Positions 41,403 to 49,611 of a stretch of DNA of 64,000 nucleotides are shown here, piece after piece. Both the position numbers and the translations under genes were made by a program. Source of the DNA: Hymenobacter psoromatis (lineage in GTDB: Bacteria; Bacteroidota; Bacteroidia; Cytophagales; Hymenobacteraceae); assembly GCA_001596155.1 (NCBI GenBank), contig CP014771.1, forward strand, positions 2,914,001 to 2,978,000, given 5' to 3'. The notes under the pieces were generated by a model that was not told where the DNA came from, did not search any database, and saw only the letters and a program-made list of their open reading frames with translations. Within the stretch, counting starts at the first letter, position 1, and every line of letters starts with the position of its first letter.

Positions 41403-41449
41403 CCAATAAAGAAGGCCCGCAACGTTGGTTGCGGGCCTTCTTTATTGGT
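41403..41449. terminator. Bidirectional terminator
   Basis: A perfect 21-bp stem (arm CCAATAAAGAAGGCCCGCAA plus C) with loop GTTG. It gives AT-rich outer flanks in both directions, 9 bp before the DUF4136 gene stop. Confidence 0.85.
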
Positions 41450-41457
41450 GCGAGCGA

Positions 41458-42054
41458 CTATTTTTTCTCAATTGGGAATTTGTCCAGAATGCTTTTAGGC
41501 GAGACGCTGAACTCACGACCCAGGCGGCCGGGGTCATCAACCGGGTCGGCCATAGAGCCGCGCCACACGAGGTTGTTGGTACGGCAGTCAATGAAGTCAA
41601 TGATGAGCGTGCCCTCGGTGTACCGCTCGGTGTGCGGCGTCTGGTAGTGGGTGGGTGAGTAGTAGTAGCCGTAGCTAATGGGCAGGAAAGCTCCCCGGTA
41701 ACCTACAGGACAGGGGTAGGCAAAGCCAGCGCTGGGGTAAGAGCTATATACCGTGCGCTCAGCCTCATCGACGTAAGTGTGCGTGGTGATGAGCAGGTCG
41801 GGGCTGCTGCCTACCTGCCGCAGGCTACGCTTGGCCAACTCGCCAGGAATGGACTGCTTGATATGGTCTTGGGCAATAGAGCTATGCAACAGCGGGTTTT
41901 GGTTGCCATTGGTTTTCACCTGGGTATCAGCAAAGTCGAAGGTGCGGTACTTGCTGAAATTAACGTTATCGCGCTGCTCCACATTTAGGCCTAGTGTACA
42001 GGCGCTTGATGCCCCGCTTAATGCAAGAGCAAGGCCTAACAGTATTTTTTTCAT
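41458..42054 (-). CDS. DUF4136 lipoprotein
   Basis: A 198-residue protein with a lipoprotein-type signal (MKKILLGLALALSGASSAC, Cys19 as likely lipidated residue), followed by the DUF4136 fold: FSKYRTFDFAD near the N-terminus, PDLLITTHTYVDE, and the hallmark GTLIIDFIDCRTNNLVWRGSM (about residues 148-168). Members are predicted outer-membrane or periplasmic lipoproteins of unknown role. It is monocistronic, ends at a strong terminator, and is divergent from the NDH-2 gene. Confidence 0.88.
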   Translation of the reverse strand: MKKILLGLALALSGASSACTLGLNVEQRDNVNFSKYRTFDFADTQVKTNGNQNPLLHSSIAQDHIKQSIPGELAKRSLRQVGSSPDLLITTHTYVDEAERTVYSSYPSAGFAYPCPVGYRGAFLPISYGYYYSPTHYQTPHTERYTEGTLIIDFIDCRTNNLVWRGSMADPVDDPGRLGREFSVSPKSILDKFPIEKK

Positions 42055-42204
42055 GGAAAAGGAAAGTATGGAAGATTAGAAGTTCTTACATACCGCTTCC
42101 AGCAAGCTGGCTTTATGGTTGCGCTTTGCCGAACGCGCGGCGCGGCGCGGCCGTATTGACTGGCAAAAGCGCCCGAAACGAGCGGGCGGACGCATCTTTA
42201 CCCT

Positions 42205-43536
42205 ATGGAAGGACTCACGAAAATTGCGGACCTGGGCAAGCCCCGCGTCGTCATCGTTGGCGGTGGCTTTGGCGGGCTGGCCCTGGCCAAGTCGCTGGCC
42301 GACGCACCGGTGCAGGTAGTGCTCATTGATAAGGTGAACTATCACGCCTTCCAACCCCTACTCTACCAGGTAGCTACGGCGGGGCTCAATGCCGATAGCA
42401 TCGTGTCGCCATTTCGCAAAATCTTGAACGAGCAAGATAATTTTTACTTCCGCATGGCCGAGGTGAGGTCCATCGACGCCACGGCGCAGGTGGTGGAAAC
42501 GTCCATTGGCCTGTTGCGCTTCGACTACCTGGTGCTGGCCACCGGCACCACCTCCAACTACTTTGGCGACAAGCAGATGGAGAAAAATTCCATCAGCCTC
42601 AAGAGCGTGACCGATGCCATTGAGCTGCGCAACACGCTGCTTTCCAACTTTGAGCAGGCCCTGCAAATCGGCGACGTGGAGCAGCTCAACAGCCTGCTCG
42701 ACTTCGTAATCGTGGGCGGCGGCCCGACCGGCGTCGAAATGGCCGGCGCGCTGAGCGAGCTGCGGGACCACGTGTTTCCGCGCGACTACCGCGAGCTGGA
42801 CCTCAAGCAGATGGATATTCACCTCATCCAGAGCGGGCCGGTGCTGCTCAAGGGCATGTCGGCCGAGGCTTCGGCGCACGCGCTCAAGTATTTAGAGGAG
42901 TTAGGCGTACGGGTGTGGCTCGACAACCGCGTGACGTCGTATGACGGCTACACTGTGAAGCTGAAAAGCGGCGAGCAGCTTATTACGCGCACGCTCATTT
43001 GGGCGGCGGGCGTCACGGGCGCGCCCATCGCCGGCCTCGACCCGGCCGCGCTACTCAAGTCGAACCGCTACCAGGTCAACGAGTTCAACCAGGTGGCGGG
43101 CTACAACCACGTATTTGCCATCGGCGACATTGCCCAGATGGCCACGCCCGCTTACCCCGAAGGCCACCCGCAGGTGGCGCAACCGGCCATTCAGGAGGGC
43201 GAGCAGCTGGGCGGCAACCTCAAGCGGCTGCTTAACAAGCAGCCCATGAAGCCCTTTCGCTACGACGATAAGGGCACGATGGCGACCATCGGCCGGCACC
43301 GCGCAGTGGGTGATATTCAACTCTTTGGCAAGCAATACCATATCACGGGCTGGCTGGGCTGGCTGGCCTGGAGCTTCGTGCACGTGCTGGCCCTGGTGAG
43401 CTTCCGCAACCGCCTGGCCGTGTTCCTGGCCTGGGGCTGGAACTATCTCACCCAGGACAAAGGCATGCGCTACATCATCGGCAAGGCCAAAGCGCCGATT
43501 AAGGAAAAAGAGGTCGATGTAAAGGCTATTGTGTAG
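42205..43536 (+). CDS. ndh: Type II NADH dehydrogenase (NDH-2)
   Basis: A 443-residue two-dinucleotide-fold flavoprotein transferring electrons from NADH to quinone without proton pumping. FAD site: RVVIVGGGFGGLALAK (about 13-28), followed by NYHAFQPLLYQVATAGL, typical of NDH-2. NAD site: FVIVGGGPTGVEMAGALSEL. Second FAD motif: HVFAIGDIAQM. The C-terminal region contains a hydrophobic stretch (GWLGWLAWSFVHVLALV) fitting membrane association. Monocistronic; a family B short palindrome follows. Confidence 0.93.
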   Translation: MEGLTKIADLGKPRVVIVGGGFGGLALAKSLADAPVQVVLIDKVNYHAFQPLLYQVATAGLNADSIVSPFRKILNEQDNFYFRMAEVRSIDATAQVVETSIGLLRFDYLVLATGTTSNYFGDKQMEKNSISLKSVTDAIELRNTLLSNFEQALQIGDVEQLNSLLDFVIVGGGPTGVEMAGALSELRDHVFPRDYRELDLKQMDIHLIQSGPVLLKGMSAEASAHALKYLEELGVRVWLDNRVTSYDGYTVKLKSGEQLITRTLIWAAGVTGAPIAGLDPAALLKSNRYQVNEFNQVAGYNHVFAIGDIAQMATPAYPEGHPQVAQPAIQEGEQLGGNLKRLLNKQPMKPFRYDDKGTMATIGRHRAVGDIQLFGKQYHITGWLGWLAWSFVHVLALVSFRNRLAVFLAWGWNYLTQDKGMRYIIGKAKAPIKEKEVDVKAIV

Positions 43537-43594
43537 GAATTGAGAACGAGAAATTTATACTCAGATTTTCATGCTCTTTATGGAGCAGCACACA

Positions 43595-43639
43595 AAAGAG
43601 AACGTCATTCCTCGGCAAGCTCGGAATGACGTTCTCTTT
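43595..43639. repeat. Family B palindrome, short perfect form
   Basis: A 17-bp stem with arm AAAGAGAACGTCATTCC (43595-43611) and right arm 43623-43639, representing a family B copy with its centre deleted. Confidence 0.78.
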
Positions 43640-43692
43640 CGTTATTCGCTTCGGGACGAGAACAATTCTAAATTCCTCATTACCAATTCTTA

Positions 43693-44193
43693 ATGTCCAC
43701 GCTCTCCGGCACGCTCACCATTCTCTCGGCCATGTTCACGCCGGCGATACTGGTGTCGGCGTGCGGCTCGCTCATTATGACCACCTCGCAGCGGCTGAGC
43801 CGCAGCCTCGACCGGCAGCGCGAGGTGGCCCAGCGGCTGCGCCAGAATCAGCAGCAGGCCGCCACCTCTACCCCCGACCCGGCCGAGCGCGGGCACCTCA
43901 CGCAACAGCTGCTGTTTGCCATCAGGCGGGCGCGGCTGCTGCAACGGGCCATGACCAGCCTGCACCTCACGCTGAGCATTTTTATCAGCAGCATCTTGGC
44001 CATCGGCGTGTTTGAGCTGACTGATATCTCGCGAACCTGGATTATCGCGGCCCTGAGCGTGGCGGGTGCCGTTATGCTGCTCTATGGCAGCGTATTACTC
44101 ATTCAGGAATCGAGTCTGGCCCGCTCCGACGTGGCCGAGGAAACGGCCTACCTCACCCAGTTTACCCAGGCCGACCAGGAGCAGCTTTCCTAA
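43693..44193 (+). CDS. DUF2721 membrane protein
   Basis: A 166-residue protein with an N-terminal membrane segment (LSAMFTPAILVSACGSLIM), a basic cytoplasmic stretch rich in Arg and Gln (SLDRQREVAQRLRQNQQQ), and two further membrane helices (LHLTLSIFISSILAIGVF and TWIIAALSVAGAVMLLYGSVLL). Layout and motifs fit DUF2721, an uncharacterised membrane family. The acidic tail is cytoplasmic. It lies 155 bp after NDH-2 across a palindrome. Confidence 0.85.
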   Translation: MSTLSGTLTILSAMFTPAILVSACGSLIMTTSQRLSRSLDRQREVAQRLRQNQQQAATSTPDPAERGHLTQQLLFAIRRARLLQRAMTSLHLTLSIFISSILAIGVFELTDISRTWIIAALSVAGAVMLLYGSVLLIQESSLARSDVAEETAYLTQFTQADQEQLS

Positions 44194-44232
44194 AAAATAG
44201 GGGCTGAAAGAGACAGAGCTATGACCCCACGG

Positions 44233-44679
44233 CTAGAGGGCCGGCGGCAAAGCTCCTACCTGGTGAAACATTCCAAACCAGTCTTCGAGGTGCCAGGTGT
44301 GGGTAATGCGCCCGTTTTGGAGGTGGTGAAACTCGTGTAGCGCGATGCGCACGGGCTGATTGGTAGCCGGAATACCGAACCATTCGCCCTGGTGCGTGCC
44401 CCGGATTTCAGCCCGCACGGCTGCTCGACCCGCCGAACCCATGATTTCATGAATGACGATTTCCAGGTCGGGAAAAGCTTGGGTTAAGGCCTCAATTATG
44501 GGTTTGATGCCCTCCGGCCCCGGACCCTGGCCCGGCCCGAGCGGAATATCCTGCCAGTCGGCCACCACGACCTCGTTCAGCAAGTGAGCGTTGCCGGCGC
44601 TGAAAGACCGGTAAAGTTGATGAATCGAATGCCGCTCGGCCTCGGAAAGCGAGATGAGCGGGATAGTTTCAGTTGTCAT
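44233..44679 (-). CDS. SnoaL-like ester cyclase family protein
   Basis: A 148-residue alpha+beta-barrel protein of the NTF2/SnoaL-like class: IHQLYRSFSAGNAHLLNEVV, GIKPIIEALTQAFPDLEIVIHEI (region about 58-80), WFGIPATNQPVRIALHEFHHL, and ITHTWHLEDWFGMFHQVG at the end. Family knowledge: these small proteins include polyketide cyclases and isomerases, but many act on unknown metabolites. It is divergent from an HxlR regulator, a common arrangement in which the regulator controls the neighbour. Between the two genes (44680-45008) the minus strand also has a short ORF end (HFSEVPLTQQHQLLFQQF) not assigned to a family. Confidence 0.85.
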   Translation of the reverse strand: MTTETIPLISLSEAERHSIHQLYRSFSAGNAHLLNEVVVADWQDIPLGPGQGPGPEGIKPIIEALTQAFPDLEIVIHEIMGSAGRAAVRAEIRGTHQGEWFGIPATNQPVRIALHEFHHLQNGRITHTWHLEDWFGMFHQVGALPPAL

Positions 44680-44943
44680 AAAATGTTGATTGGGTATATA
44701 GAGAAAATAATAAGCTAAGCGAGTCTGCTACGCTTGCTTCAACTCGCGCAGGAAGGCAGCGCAGGCCGGCTGAAACTGCTGGAACAACAGCTGGTGCTGC
44801 TGAGTCAGTGGCACTTCCGAAAAATGACAGGAAGAATGTCCCTGACGAAAGGAAGGCGGCCCAAAGGCCGGGAATGAGGGAATGGAAAGGGTAGATGATG
44901 CCCCGCGTTAACTAAATGATGACACAAATCTCCCACCTAAGTA

Positions 44944-44965
44944 GTAGCTTTGGCAAGTAGCTACT
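44944..44965 (+). promoter_or_regulatory. Candidate -7 box and palindromic operator for the HxlR gene
   Basis: TAGCTTTG at 44944-44951 matches TAnnTTTG (no TTG at 19 nt). It is followed by the perfect 10-bp palindrome AGTAGCTACT at about 44956-44965, a plausible HxlR binding site 44 nt before the ATG. Confidence 0.35.
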
Positions 44966-45008
44966 AAATTGTAGCCTAGTATCCAAAACGAAACTATTGA
45001 CGCTAACC

Positions 45009-45383
45009 ATGAATAAACCCACTTCCAGCAACGCCCTGAACCTGGAATCTTTGCTTTTCACCTGCCCTATGCTGTATGGAATGCAGCGACTGAGCGGCCG
45101 CTACAAAGTGGCGCTGCTCTGGCACATTCACCAAGGCACCGCCCGCTTCGGGCTGCTGCGCAAGGCGCTGCACCCCGTCACGACCAAAATGCTGAGTCAG
45201 CAGTTGCGCGAGCTGGAAGCCGACGGCCTGCTAAGCCGTACCATCTACCCCGAAATGCCTCCCCGCGTCGAATACGCCTTACTTCCCGAAGCCGAAACCC
45301 TGCTAGGCGTGCTGGAAGGGCTGCGCCACTGGGGCGAGCGCCTAAAGCAGCAGGCTATTAACCAACTGGTGAGTAATGGGTAG
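45009..45383 (+). CDS. HxlR-family winged-helix transcriptional regulator
   Basis: A 124-residue DNA-binding protein with the HxlR architecture: an N-terminal Cys motif (FTCPMLYGMQRLSGRYKVALLWHI), the winged helix (LRKALHPVTTKMLSQQLRELEADGLLSRTIYPEMPPRVEYAL, residues about 57-98), and a C-terminal dimer helix. The single Cys near residue 20 is at the position used for redox or aldehyde sensing in some family members. ATG at 45009; an upstream TTG is less likely. It is divergent from the ester cyclase gene, its probable target. Confidence 0.9.
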   Translation: MNKPTSSNALNLESLLFTCPMLYGMQRLSGRYKVALLWHIHQGTARFGLLRKALHPVTTKMLSQQLRELEADGLLSRTIYPEMPPRVEYALLPEAETLLGVLEGLRHWGERLKQQAINQLVSNG

Positions 45384-45396
45384 TAGGCAGTCGGCA

Positions 45397-45511
45397 GTCA
45401 TTACGAGCATGGTGCGCATCAAGCAAGGACGAAGCAATAGCCCCAGAATAATACCCAAACGACTCGTCCTCATTTTGTTCTGATGCTATTATTTCGTGGC
45501 GCTCGCAATGT
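45397..45511. repeat. Degenerate family D palindrome
   Basis: TCATTACGAGCAT at left and GCGCTCGCAATG at right, with AGGACGA/TCGTCCT inside, resemble the perfect family D copy at 55932. Mismatches are frequent. Confidence 0.5.
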
Positions 45512-45543
45512 GATAACCGGTCCTCCATTACCTATCACTTACT

Positions 45544-48468
45544 TCACAAACGCACATTGAAGGCCAGCGGCTGCACCACCAGCCCGCCCACGTAGTTGCT
45601 ATACGCCACCCGCACGCCCGCCTCGACGGGCGTGCGCAGGTGAAAAACGTTGAACAGGGCCATGAAATCGACGCCGGTATCGCGGTAGTTCTGGAGGAGG
45701 CGGGTGGGCACGGGCGGGCCGCCGGCCGCGGCGCGCAGCGGCACCACGCTGCTGCCCTGGGCGAGGTCGAAAAACGCGGTGGCCCGCAGGCGCTGCACGT
45801 AGAGCACCCGCCCCACTGACCAATGCACGAAGGCCAGCGGCAGGCTGTAATCAACACTACCCACCGCCAGCCGGTCGAAGCTGACGTAGCTCGTTTCGGC
45901 CCGCGGAAAGGAAATGGCCGCCGCGAAATTGTACTGATTCTGCTGCTGATATTGAAAGCCGCCGCGCAGCCGCACGGCGTGGTGCTTGCCTAGCCCCGGC
46001 AAATACACCGACGACTGCACGCCCACCTGACTGGCTTGCAGGCTGGTGCCAAACGGCGTGGTGCGATAAGTAGCCAGCAGCGTGGTCCCGCCGCGCGGGG
46101 CCACGTCGCGGGCGCTCTGCTTGAGCTGGCTGGCGTAGCTCAGCGAGGTTTGGATGGCGTGGAGGGGGGTAGTAATTCCCGTTTCATTTTTGCTGCGGAA
46201 GGTCGGGGTGTAGTTGAAAACCCGCTCGTGCAGGTAATACGCGCCCACCGTGAGCGCCTGCAAGTACCTGGAGCGCGTGAGCACCAGCGGCAGGCGCACG
46301 CCGGCCAGCAGGCGCGCGTATTGCCACTGCGTGCCGCGCAGGCTATCGAGCGGCGCGGCGCGGTCGAAGTAGCGCGCCGCGTTGCGCCCGCCGTAGGTGG
46401 CTTCCACGTCCAGCACGGGGTAGCGGCCCTGGTAGCTGAGCGCGGCGGTGGCGGCCAGCGTGCGCTCGGTCTGGTCGTAGTTCAGGCCCGCGAAAAGCTG
46501 GGTCGTGCTCAAAAAATCCTGCGAGCGCGCGCCCACGGTCACGCTGCCGCCGTCGGGGCTCTGCACCACGCCGTAGCTGAACACGCGGAACGCGTGGGCC
46601 AGCGGCCGGTAGCGCCGCACCCCGTAGCGCGGCCCCGCCGAGTCGGGCGAGGCCAGCAGCGCCGTGATGCGCGCCGCCCCCGGCTCGCCAGCCGCCAGCG
46701 CCGCCACGAAGGGCTCGGGCGTGTCGGTGCGCGCGGGGGTGGGTAGGGCGGTCCAGGCAGCGGGGTCGAGGGGCATTTCCACCACGCGGGCACCGGTGGC
46801 GCGGTAGTCGTGCAGGGCCAGACGCTGCCCGTCGGGGCTCACGGCCGCGTGGTAGGCCCCGAAGGGTCGGTTCGTCACCTGGTAAGTCTGCCCGGTGCTG
46901 TAGTTGACGGCATAAATGTTATCCACGCCCGACTGCGGCGAGTTATACAGCACGTATTCGCCCCATAGCTGCGGGTTAGCCAGGTTGACATTCGCCACCG
47001 GCAAAATATTGACTTCCAACCCACTGTTAGGGTCGATGAGCTGCAGGGTTTTGCCGGCCGCGCTCAGCGCTACCGTCACGATGGCCTGACCGCTGGGCGA
47101 CCAGCGCGGCTGCTGGTAAAAGTCGTTGCGCGGGTTGGGCAGCGTGCGGATAACGTCGCCCGTAGTGGCGTTGAGAATTACCAGCGCGTGGTGGTAGGCC
47201 TCGTCGGTGCGCACGGCCACCAGTTGGCGGCCATCGGGCGAGAGCGCGGCGGCGGCGTAGCGCTGTTTTTTGCCCACCCGCGTGAGGCGGCCGGTGGCCA
47301 GGTCCAGCACCTTCAGCTCGGAGTAGATGCGCTGGCCCCAGCGCGGGTCCTGCCGAAACTCGGGCCACACCACCTTGCCGCCGCCCACCGACAGCAGCTG
47401 CGGAATATTCTGCAGGCCCAGCGTAAACAGGCGCTTTTCGCGGCCGTGGAGGCCCAGCAGCACCAATTGCGCGATGTCGCCGAGGCCGCTTTTCAGGGCC
47501 ACCACGGTGCTGTCGTTCACATATTGCGGAAACTGGTACTGCGTAAATACCCGCGGGTCGGCCTGCCCAGCCAGCTCGCGCACAGCGGTGGGGGTAGGAC
47601 GCGCCGCCTGCTGCGCGCGCCAGGTCGAGTCCAGCTCGCGCATGGTGCGGGCGTAGAGGTCCTCCACGCGCAGGCCGGTGGTGCGCCGCAGGCTGTTCGA
47701 AAACGAGAAGGGATAGAACGGAAAGCGGTAGTACTGGTCCAGCACCCGGCCCCACACCTCGGGGCCGTAGTGCGCTTTGGCATAAGAGGTTAGGTAGTAG
47801 CCCAGCACGTACCAGTCGGGCACGTTATCGCGCAGCGAGCCGCTCACTGCTTTCTGATAGCTATAAAGCCGGCCGCTCAGCAAATTAGCGCGCAGGCCCA
47901 GGCCGAAATATGGGATGCGCCCGCGCCCGCTACGCGTGAGGGCCGTTTCGGTGCCCACCGCGTCGCCCTCAAAAAACCACTGCGGCACGCCCACCGCCGC
48001 CACGCCCAGCCCGCCATCGCCGAGCAGCGGCACCACGGCCCGCCCTACCCCCTGCCGCGCCTTGTCAAACTGATTAACATGCCGAAACTCGTGGACCACC
48101 AGCCCGTCGAGCCAGTCCACGGTGCCCAGGCCCTGCCCCTGGTCGGGGGTCGTGAAAAACTCGGCGTGCCGCGGCAGAAAGGTAACGAACGCGTTGCTCA
48201 CGGTTGTCTGGTTCTGCATGACCACCGCGATGGGCGCGGCCTGCACGCCCAGCGTGCGGCCCTCGGGGCCATGCACGGCTTCCAGCCGCCCGGCCGTGCG
48301 CTGCGCCGCCGAGTCGAGCCCCGCCGGAAACAGCACCCGAAAATGCGGACTGCGCAGCTCCTGCCAGCGCAGCGCGGGCGGGTTCTGGCTAATAATGGGC
48401 AGGCTTTGGGCCCAAGCCCGTTCGCCCGCCATAACCCCCAGAACCAACGCCAGCAGTACTTTTCGCAT
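45544..48468 (-). CDS. Gluzincin-like protease, TolB-type propeller and outer-membrane barrel in one polypeptide
   Basis: A 974-residue exported protein. A signal peptide (MRKVLLALVLGVMAGERAWAQ) is followed by a domain with HEFRH (H126, E127, H130) and a downstream WFFEGDA (E168), the M1/peptidase-MA-like zinc site. Residues about 330-600 contain propeller blades (YAAAALSPDGRQLVAVR, PRWSPSGQAIVTVAL, YHAAVSPDGQRLALHD). The C-terminal about 330 residues alternate strands and end QPLAFNVRL, suggesting an outer-membrane barrel. It would place a metalloprotease and a binding propeller on an outer-membrane anchor. Start 48468 was chosen for the signal peptide; the frame is open to 48519. Substrate unknown. 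Confidence 0.82.
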   Translation of the reverse strand: MRKVLLALVLGVMAGERAWAQSLPIISQNPPALRWQELRSPHFRVLFPAGLDSAAQRTAGRLEAVHGPEGRTLGVQAAPIAVVMQNQTTVSNAFVTFLPRHAEFFTTPDQGQGLGTVDWLDGLVVHEFRHVNQFDKARQGVGRAVVPLLGDGGLGVAAVGVPQWFFEGDAVGTETALTRSGRGRIPYFGLGLRANLLSGRLYSYQKAVSGSLRDNVPDWYVLGYYLTSYAKAHYGPEVWGRVLDQYYRFPFYPFSFSNSLRRTTGLRVEDLYARTMRELDSTWRAQQAARPTPTAVRELAGQADPRVFTQYQFPQYVNDSTVVALKSGLGDIAQLVLLGLHGREKRLFTLGLQNIPQLLSVGGGKVVWPEFRQDPRWGQRIYSELKVLDLATGRLTRVGKKQRYAAAALSPDGRQLVAVRTDEAYHHALVILNATTGDVIRTLPNPRNDFYQQPRWSPSGQAIVTVALSAAGKTLQLIDPNSGLEVNILPVANVNLANPQLWGEYVLYNSPQSGVDNIYAVNYSTGQTYQVTNRPFGAYHAAVSPDGQRLALHDYRATGARVVEMPLDPAAWTALPTPARTDTPEPFVAALAAGEPGAARITALLASPDSAGPRYGVRRYRPLAHAFRVFSYGVVQSPDGGSVTVGARSQDFLSTTQLFAGLNYDQTERTLAATAALSYQGRYPVLDVEATYGGRNAARYFDRAAPLDSLRGTQWQYARLLAGVRLPLVLTRSRYLQALTVGAYYLHERVFNYTPTFRSKNETGITTPLHAIQTSLSYASQLKQSARDVAPRGGTTLLATYRTTPFGTSLQASQVGVQSSVYLPGLGKHHAVRLRGGFQYQQQNQYNFAAAISFPRAETSYVSFDRLAVGSVDYSLPLAFVHWSVGRVLYVQRLRATAFFDLAQGSSVVPLRAAAGGPPVPTRLLQNYRDTGVDFMALFNVFHLRTPVEAGVRVAYSNYVGGLVVQPLAFNVRL

Positions 48469-48577
48469 GGAGCAAGTTACGGCTAACAGCCTCGGCGAAG
48501 ACCAATGATGTTGGTACATTACTTAAACAAAAAAGGTGTACCTTCACCCCACGTTTCACCCCTTTTCCCCTTTCATC

Positions 48578-49135
48578 ATGTCTGCCACCGCCACCGCCAC
48601 CGCCACCAAGTGGGCCCTCGACCCCACGCACTCCGAAGTGCAGTTCAAAATCAAGCACTTAGTTATTTCCACCGTTTCGGGCTCGTTCAAGACGTTCCAG
48701 GGCACGGCTCAGAGCGAAGGCGACGACTTCGAGAATGCTCAAGTTGAGTTTACGCTCGACGTAAATAGCATCGACACCAACAACGAGCAGCGCGACGGCC
48801 ACCTCAAAGGCGATGATTTCTTCAATGCCGCCGCTTTCGCCCAGATTAAATTTCAATCGACGTCGTTCACCAAGACCAGCGGCAGCAACTATAAACTGGT
48901 GGGCGACCTCACCATCAAAGACATCACTAAGCCCGTGACCCTCGACGTGGAGTACGGCGGCACGGCCGCTGACTTCTACGGCAACACCAAGGCGGGTTTT
49001 GAAGCAACCGGCAAAATTAATCGCAAAGAATACGGCCTCTCCTGGGGCGGCATCACCGAAGCCGGTGCCATCGTGCTCGGCGACGACGTGAAGCTGAGCA
49101 TCAACGTGCAGTTTATCAAGCAGGTAGCTGCATGA
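48578..49135 (+). CDS. YceI-family lipocalin-like protein
   Basis: A 185-residue beta-barrel protein. YceI hallmarks: TKWALDPTHSEVQFKIKHL at the start, STVSGSFKTFQG, DVNSIDTNNEQRDGHLKGDDFF, GDLTIKDITKPVTLDVEYGG, and NRKEYGLSW. Members bind long isoprenoid chains such as polyprenyl quinones. Most are periplasmic, but this one starts MSATATATATKW with no signal peptide, so it is predicted cytoplasmic. The upstream in-frame start (48536) only adds a non-conserved stretch. Its TGA stop forms the tip of a palindrome shared with the convergent SMR gene. Confidence 0.92.
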   Translation: MSATATATATKWALDPTHSEVQFKIKHLVISTVSGSFKTFQGTAQSEGDDFENAQVEFTLDVNSIDTNNEQRDGHLKGDDFFNAAAFAQIKFQSTSFTKTSGSNYKLVGDLTIKDITKPVTLDVEYGGTAADFYGNTKAGFEATGKINRKEYGLSWGGITEAGAIVLGDDVKLSINVQFIKQVAA

Positions 49136-49230
49136 AAAGAGTTAAGAGTTAGGAGTTAGGAGTTAAGAGTTAGGAGTTGGCCGAATCAGTCAACTCTTAA
49201 CTCCTAACTCCTAACCCTTAACTCTTTTCA
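49133..49230. repeat. Family F palindrome spanning both convergent stop codons
   Basis: The palindrome starts TGAAAAGAGTTAAG and ends CTTAACTCTTTTCA, with AGGAGTTAGGAGTT-type subunits inside. The first TGA is the YceI stop; the last TCA is the complement of the SMR gene's TGA stop. Confidence 0.85.
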
Positions 49231-49611
49231 CGCCGTGCGTTTCAGCCCAATAATGCCCACCAGAATGCAGCCGATGTAGAAGACGTGCACCCATTGAAAA
49301 GGCTCCTTCAGCACCAGTGTGTCCACTATTTTGATGCCGACCAGGGCCATGCCCATCCAGATGGCGAAGGCCGTGGAGGCCGGAATGACGTTGAGCGCCT
49401 TTGAGAAGAAGAACACGTTGCCCACGCCAAACGCGACGTAGCAAATGGCCGGCACCAGGGTCACGATGCCCACTGAACCCGCGAAAAAGTGCGACCAGTC
49501 AATCGCCTTAATCTTGGCGACGCTCGTGTATTTGAGGCTGTAGTTCCAGCACACTTCCATAATGGAAGCGAGCAGCAGGTACAGCCAGGCGGGGTTGAAG
49601 CTGAGCGTCAA
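49228..49611 (-). CDS. SMR-family small multidrug-type transporter
   Basis: A 127-residue inner-membrane protein with four helices. The SMR hallmark glutamate is in helix 1 (LLLASIMEVCWNYSLKYT, E19). Helix 3 reads KALNVIPASTAFAIWMGMALVGI, with the conserved AYAxWxG-like motif. EmrE/SugE-type proteins work as dual-topology dimers exporting cations or guanidinium using the proton gradient; the subtype is not decided. Its ATG overlaps the stop of the sterol-desaturase-family gene upstream by 4 bp, so the two are translationally coupled. Confidence 0.9.
   Translation of the reverse strand: MTLSFNPAWLYLLLASIMEVCWNYSLKYTSVAKIKAIDWSHFFAGSVGIVTLVPAICYVAFGVGNVFFFSKALNVIPASTAFAIWMGMALVGIKIVDTLVLKEPFQWVHVFYIGCILVGIIGLKRTA

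Noticed and set aside
49133..49230. Short direct repeats (GGAGTTAG-type) as a CRISPR or iteron array
   Set aside because: They form the two arms of one palindrome between convergent genes; no spacers and no replication or Cas genes nearby.
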